Below are positions 6,586-6,918 of a DNA stretch of 6,918 bases, one piece after another (the first letter of the stretch is position 1; every line of letters starts with the position of its first letter). The position numbers and the translations under genes were made by a program. The notes beneath the pieces are model-generated. The model made no database searches and was not told the origin of the DNA. It saw only the letters and a list, made by a program, of their open reading frames with translations. Source of the stretch: Actinomycetes bacterium (lineage in GTDB: Bacteria > Actinomycetota > Acidimicrobiia > Acidimicrobiales > Microtrichaceae). The stretch lies in the NCBI GenBank assembly GCA_023392475.1, contig JAEVZA010000098.1, forward strand, positions 1 to 6,918. Reading direction: 5' to 3'.

Positions 6586-6918
6586 AGGTCGAGCCCGAGC
6601 AGCGTCGCCAGCACGAGGCGCGTGACCGCGTCGGACGGCGGCGCCTCGCCCCCGCTCAGCGGCTCCACGGTGCAGAAGACGTCGGTCACGCCGGTGGCCC
6701 GGCCCTGCAGGCTGAGCAGCACGGAGCTCGTCGGCGCCTCGACGAACTCGACGATGACCTCGACGAGCCCGGCCGACGGGTCGAGGTAGCCGATCTCGCC
6801 CAGTTGGTGGGCGGTCTCCATCACGAGCAGGAGGGTCTCGTCCCGGGGCGCCGCCACCGCGATCGTGTCGCCGTCGACCAGGTGGGCCTCGACCGGCGGC
6901 CGGCGGGGGACCGGGGGC
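6582..6918 (-). CDS. hypothetical protein, 3' part (5' end beyond the window)
   Basis: A minus-strand frame stays open from the right edge to TGA at 6582-6584, giving at least 111 residues. I do not recognise the family. An internal GTG at 6857 could start a 91-residue product, but it has no ribosome-binding site and the reading frame before it continues plausibly (VEAHLVDGDTIAV), so a start outside the window is more likely. The visible part mixes hydrophobic and acidic segments (TLLLVMETAHQLGEI, GLVEVIVEFVEA, and a C-terminal RLVLATLLGL helix) in an alternating pattern that suggests a small soluble alpha/beta domain. It has one Cys and no transmembrane segment or signal peptide in the visible portion. 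Third codon positions are G/C-rich, as in its neighbours, which supports real coding, but antisense frames in such DNA can look similar. Confidence 0.55.
   Translation of the reverse strand, partial: PPVPRRPPVEAHLVDGDTIAVAAPRDETLLLVMETAHQLGEIGYLDPSAGLVEVIVEFVEAPTSSVLLSLQGRATGVTDVFCTVEPLSGGEAPPSDAVTRLVLATLLGLDL

Noticed and set aside
6576..6604. Possible hairpin CGCTG/CAGCG at the right-hand convergent junction
   Set aside because: Only 5 pairs across a 19-base loop; not distinguishable from chance in this DNA.

Overview
This is a high-GC window (very roughly 70% G+C by eye) with codons ending mostly in G or C. It looks like chromosomal DNA of an actinobacterium. The pairing of a TadE pseudopilin with a TadG-type protein, the AarF kinase type, a GDSAG-class esterase and a possible leaderless promoter fit the Actinomycetota. 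A deeper lineage such as Acidimicrobiia is only a guess. I see no rRNA, tRNA, CRISPR array, insertion sequence or phage gene.

Layout: (1) 41-1411 (+) encodes an AarF/UbiB (ABC1) atypical kinase. (2) 3861-1415 (-) is an isolated two-gene operon: a TadE-like pseudopilin followed, through a 4-base ATGA overlap, by a TadG-related protein with a large cysteine-rich exported domain. It runs tail to tail into the kinase gene with only 3 bases between the stops. (3) 3862-3963 is a 102-bp divergent control region with three small dyad symmetries. (4) 3964-4941 (+) encodes a hormone-sensitive-lipase (HSL, family IV) esterase with a complete catalytic triad. It is followed by a strong hairpin (4947-4975) that pairs well only in the plus-strand transcript, probably its terminator. 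(5) 5025-6581 (+) encodes an NAD-type aldehyde dehydrogenase, preceded by a TANNNT -10-like box placed as for a leaderless mRNA. (6) 6918-6582 (-) is the 3' part of an unrecognised gene whose stop abuts the dehydrogenase stop inside the palindrome CTGATCAG.

The window therefore holds several independent transcription units packed very tightly. The esterase and the dehydrogenase could in principle act one after the other (ester to alcohol, then aldehyde to acid), but each seems to have its own signals, so a shared pathway is not shown. I do not see a clearly new multi-gene system. The least explained items are the stand-alone TadE/TadG pair with its exported cysteine-rich domain and the unknown gene at the right edge.
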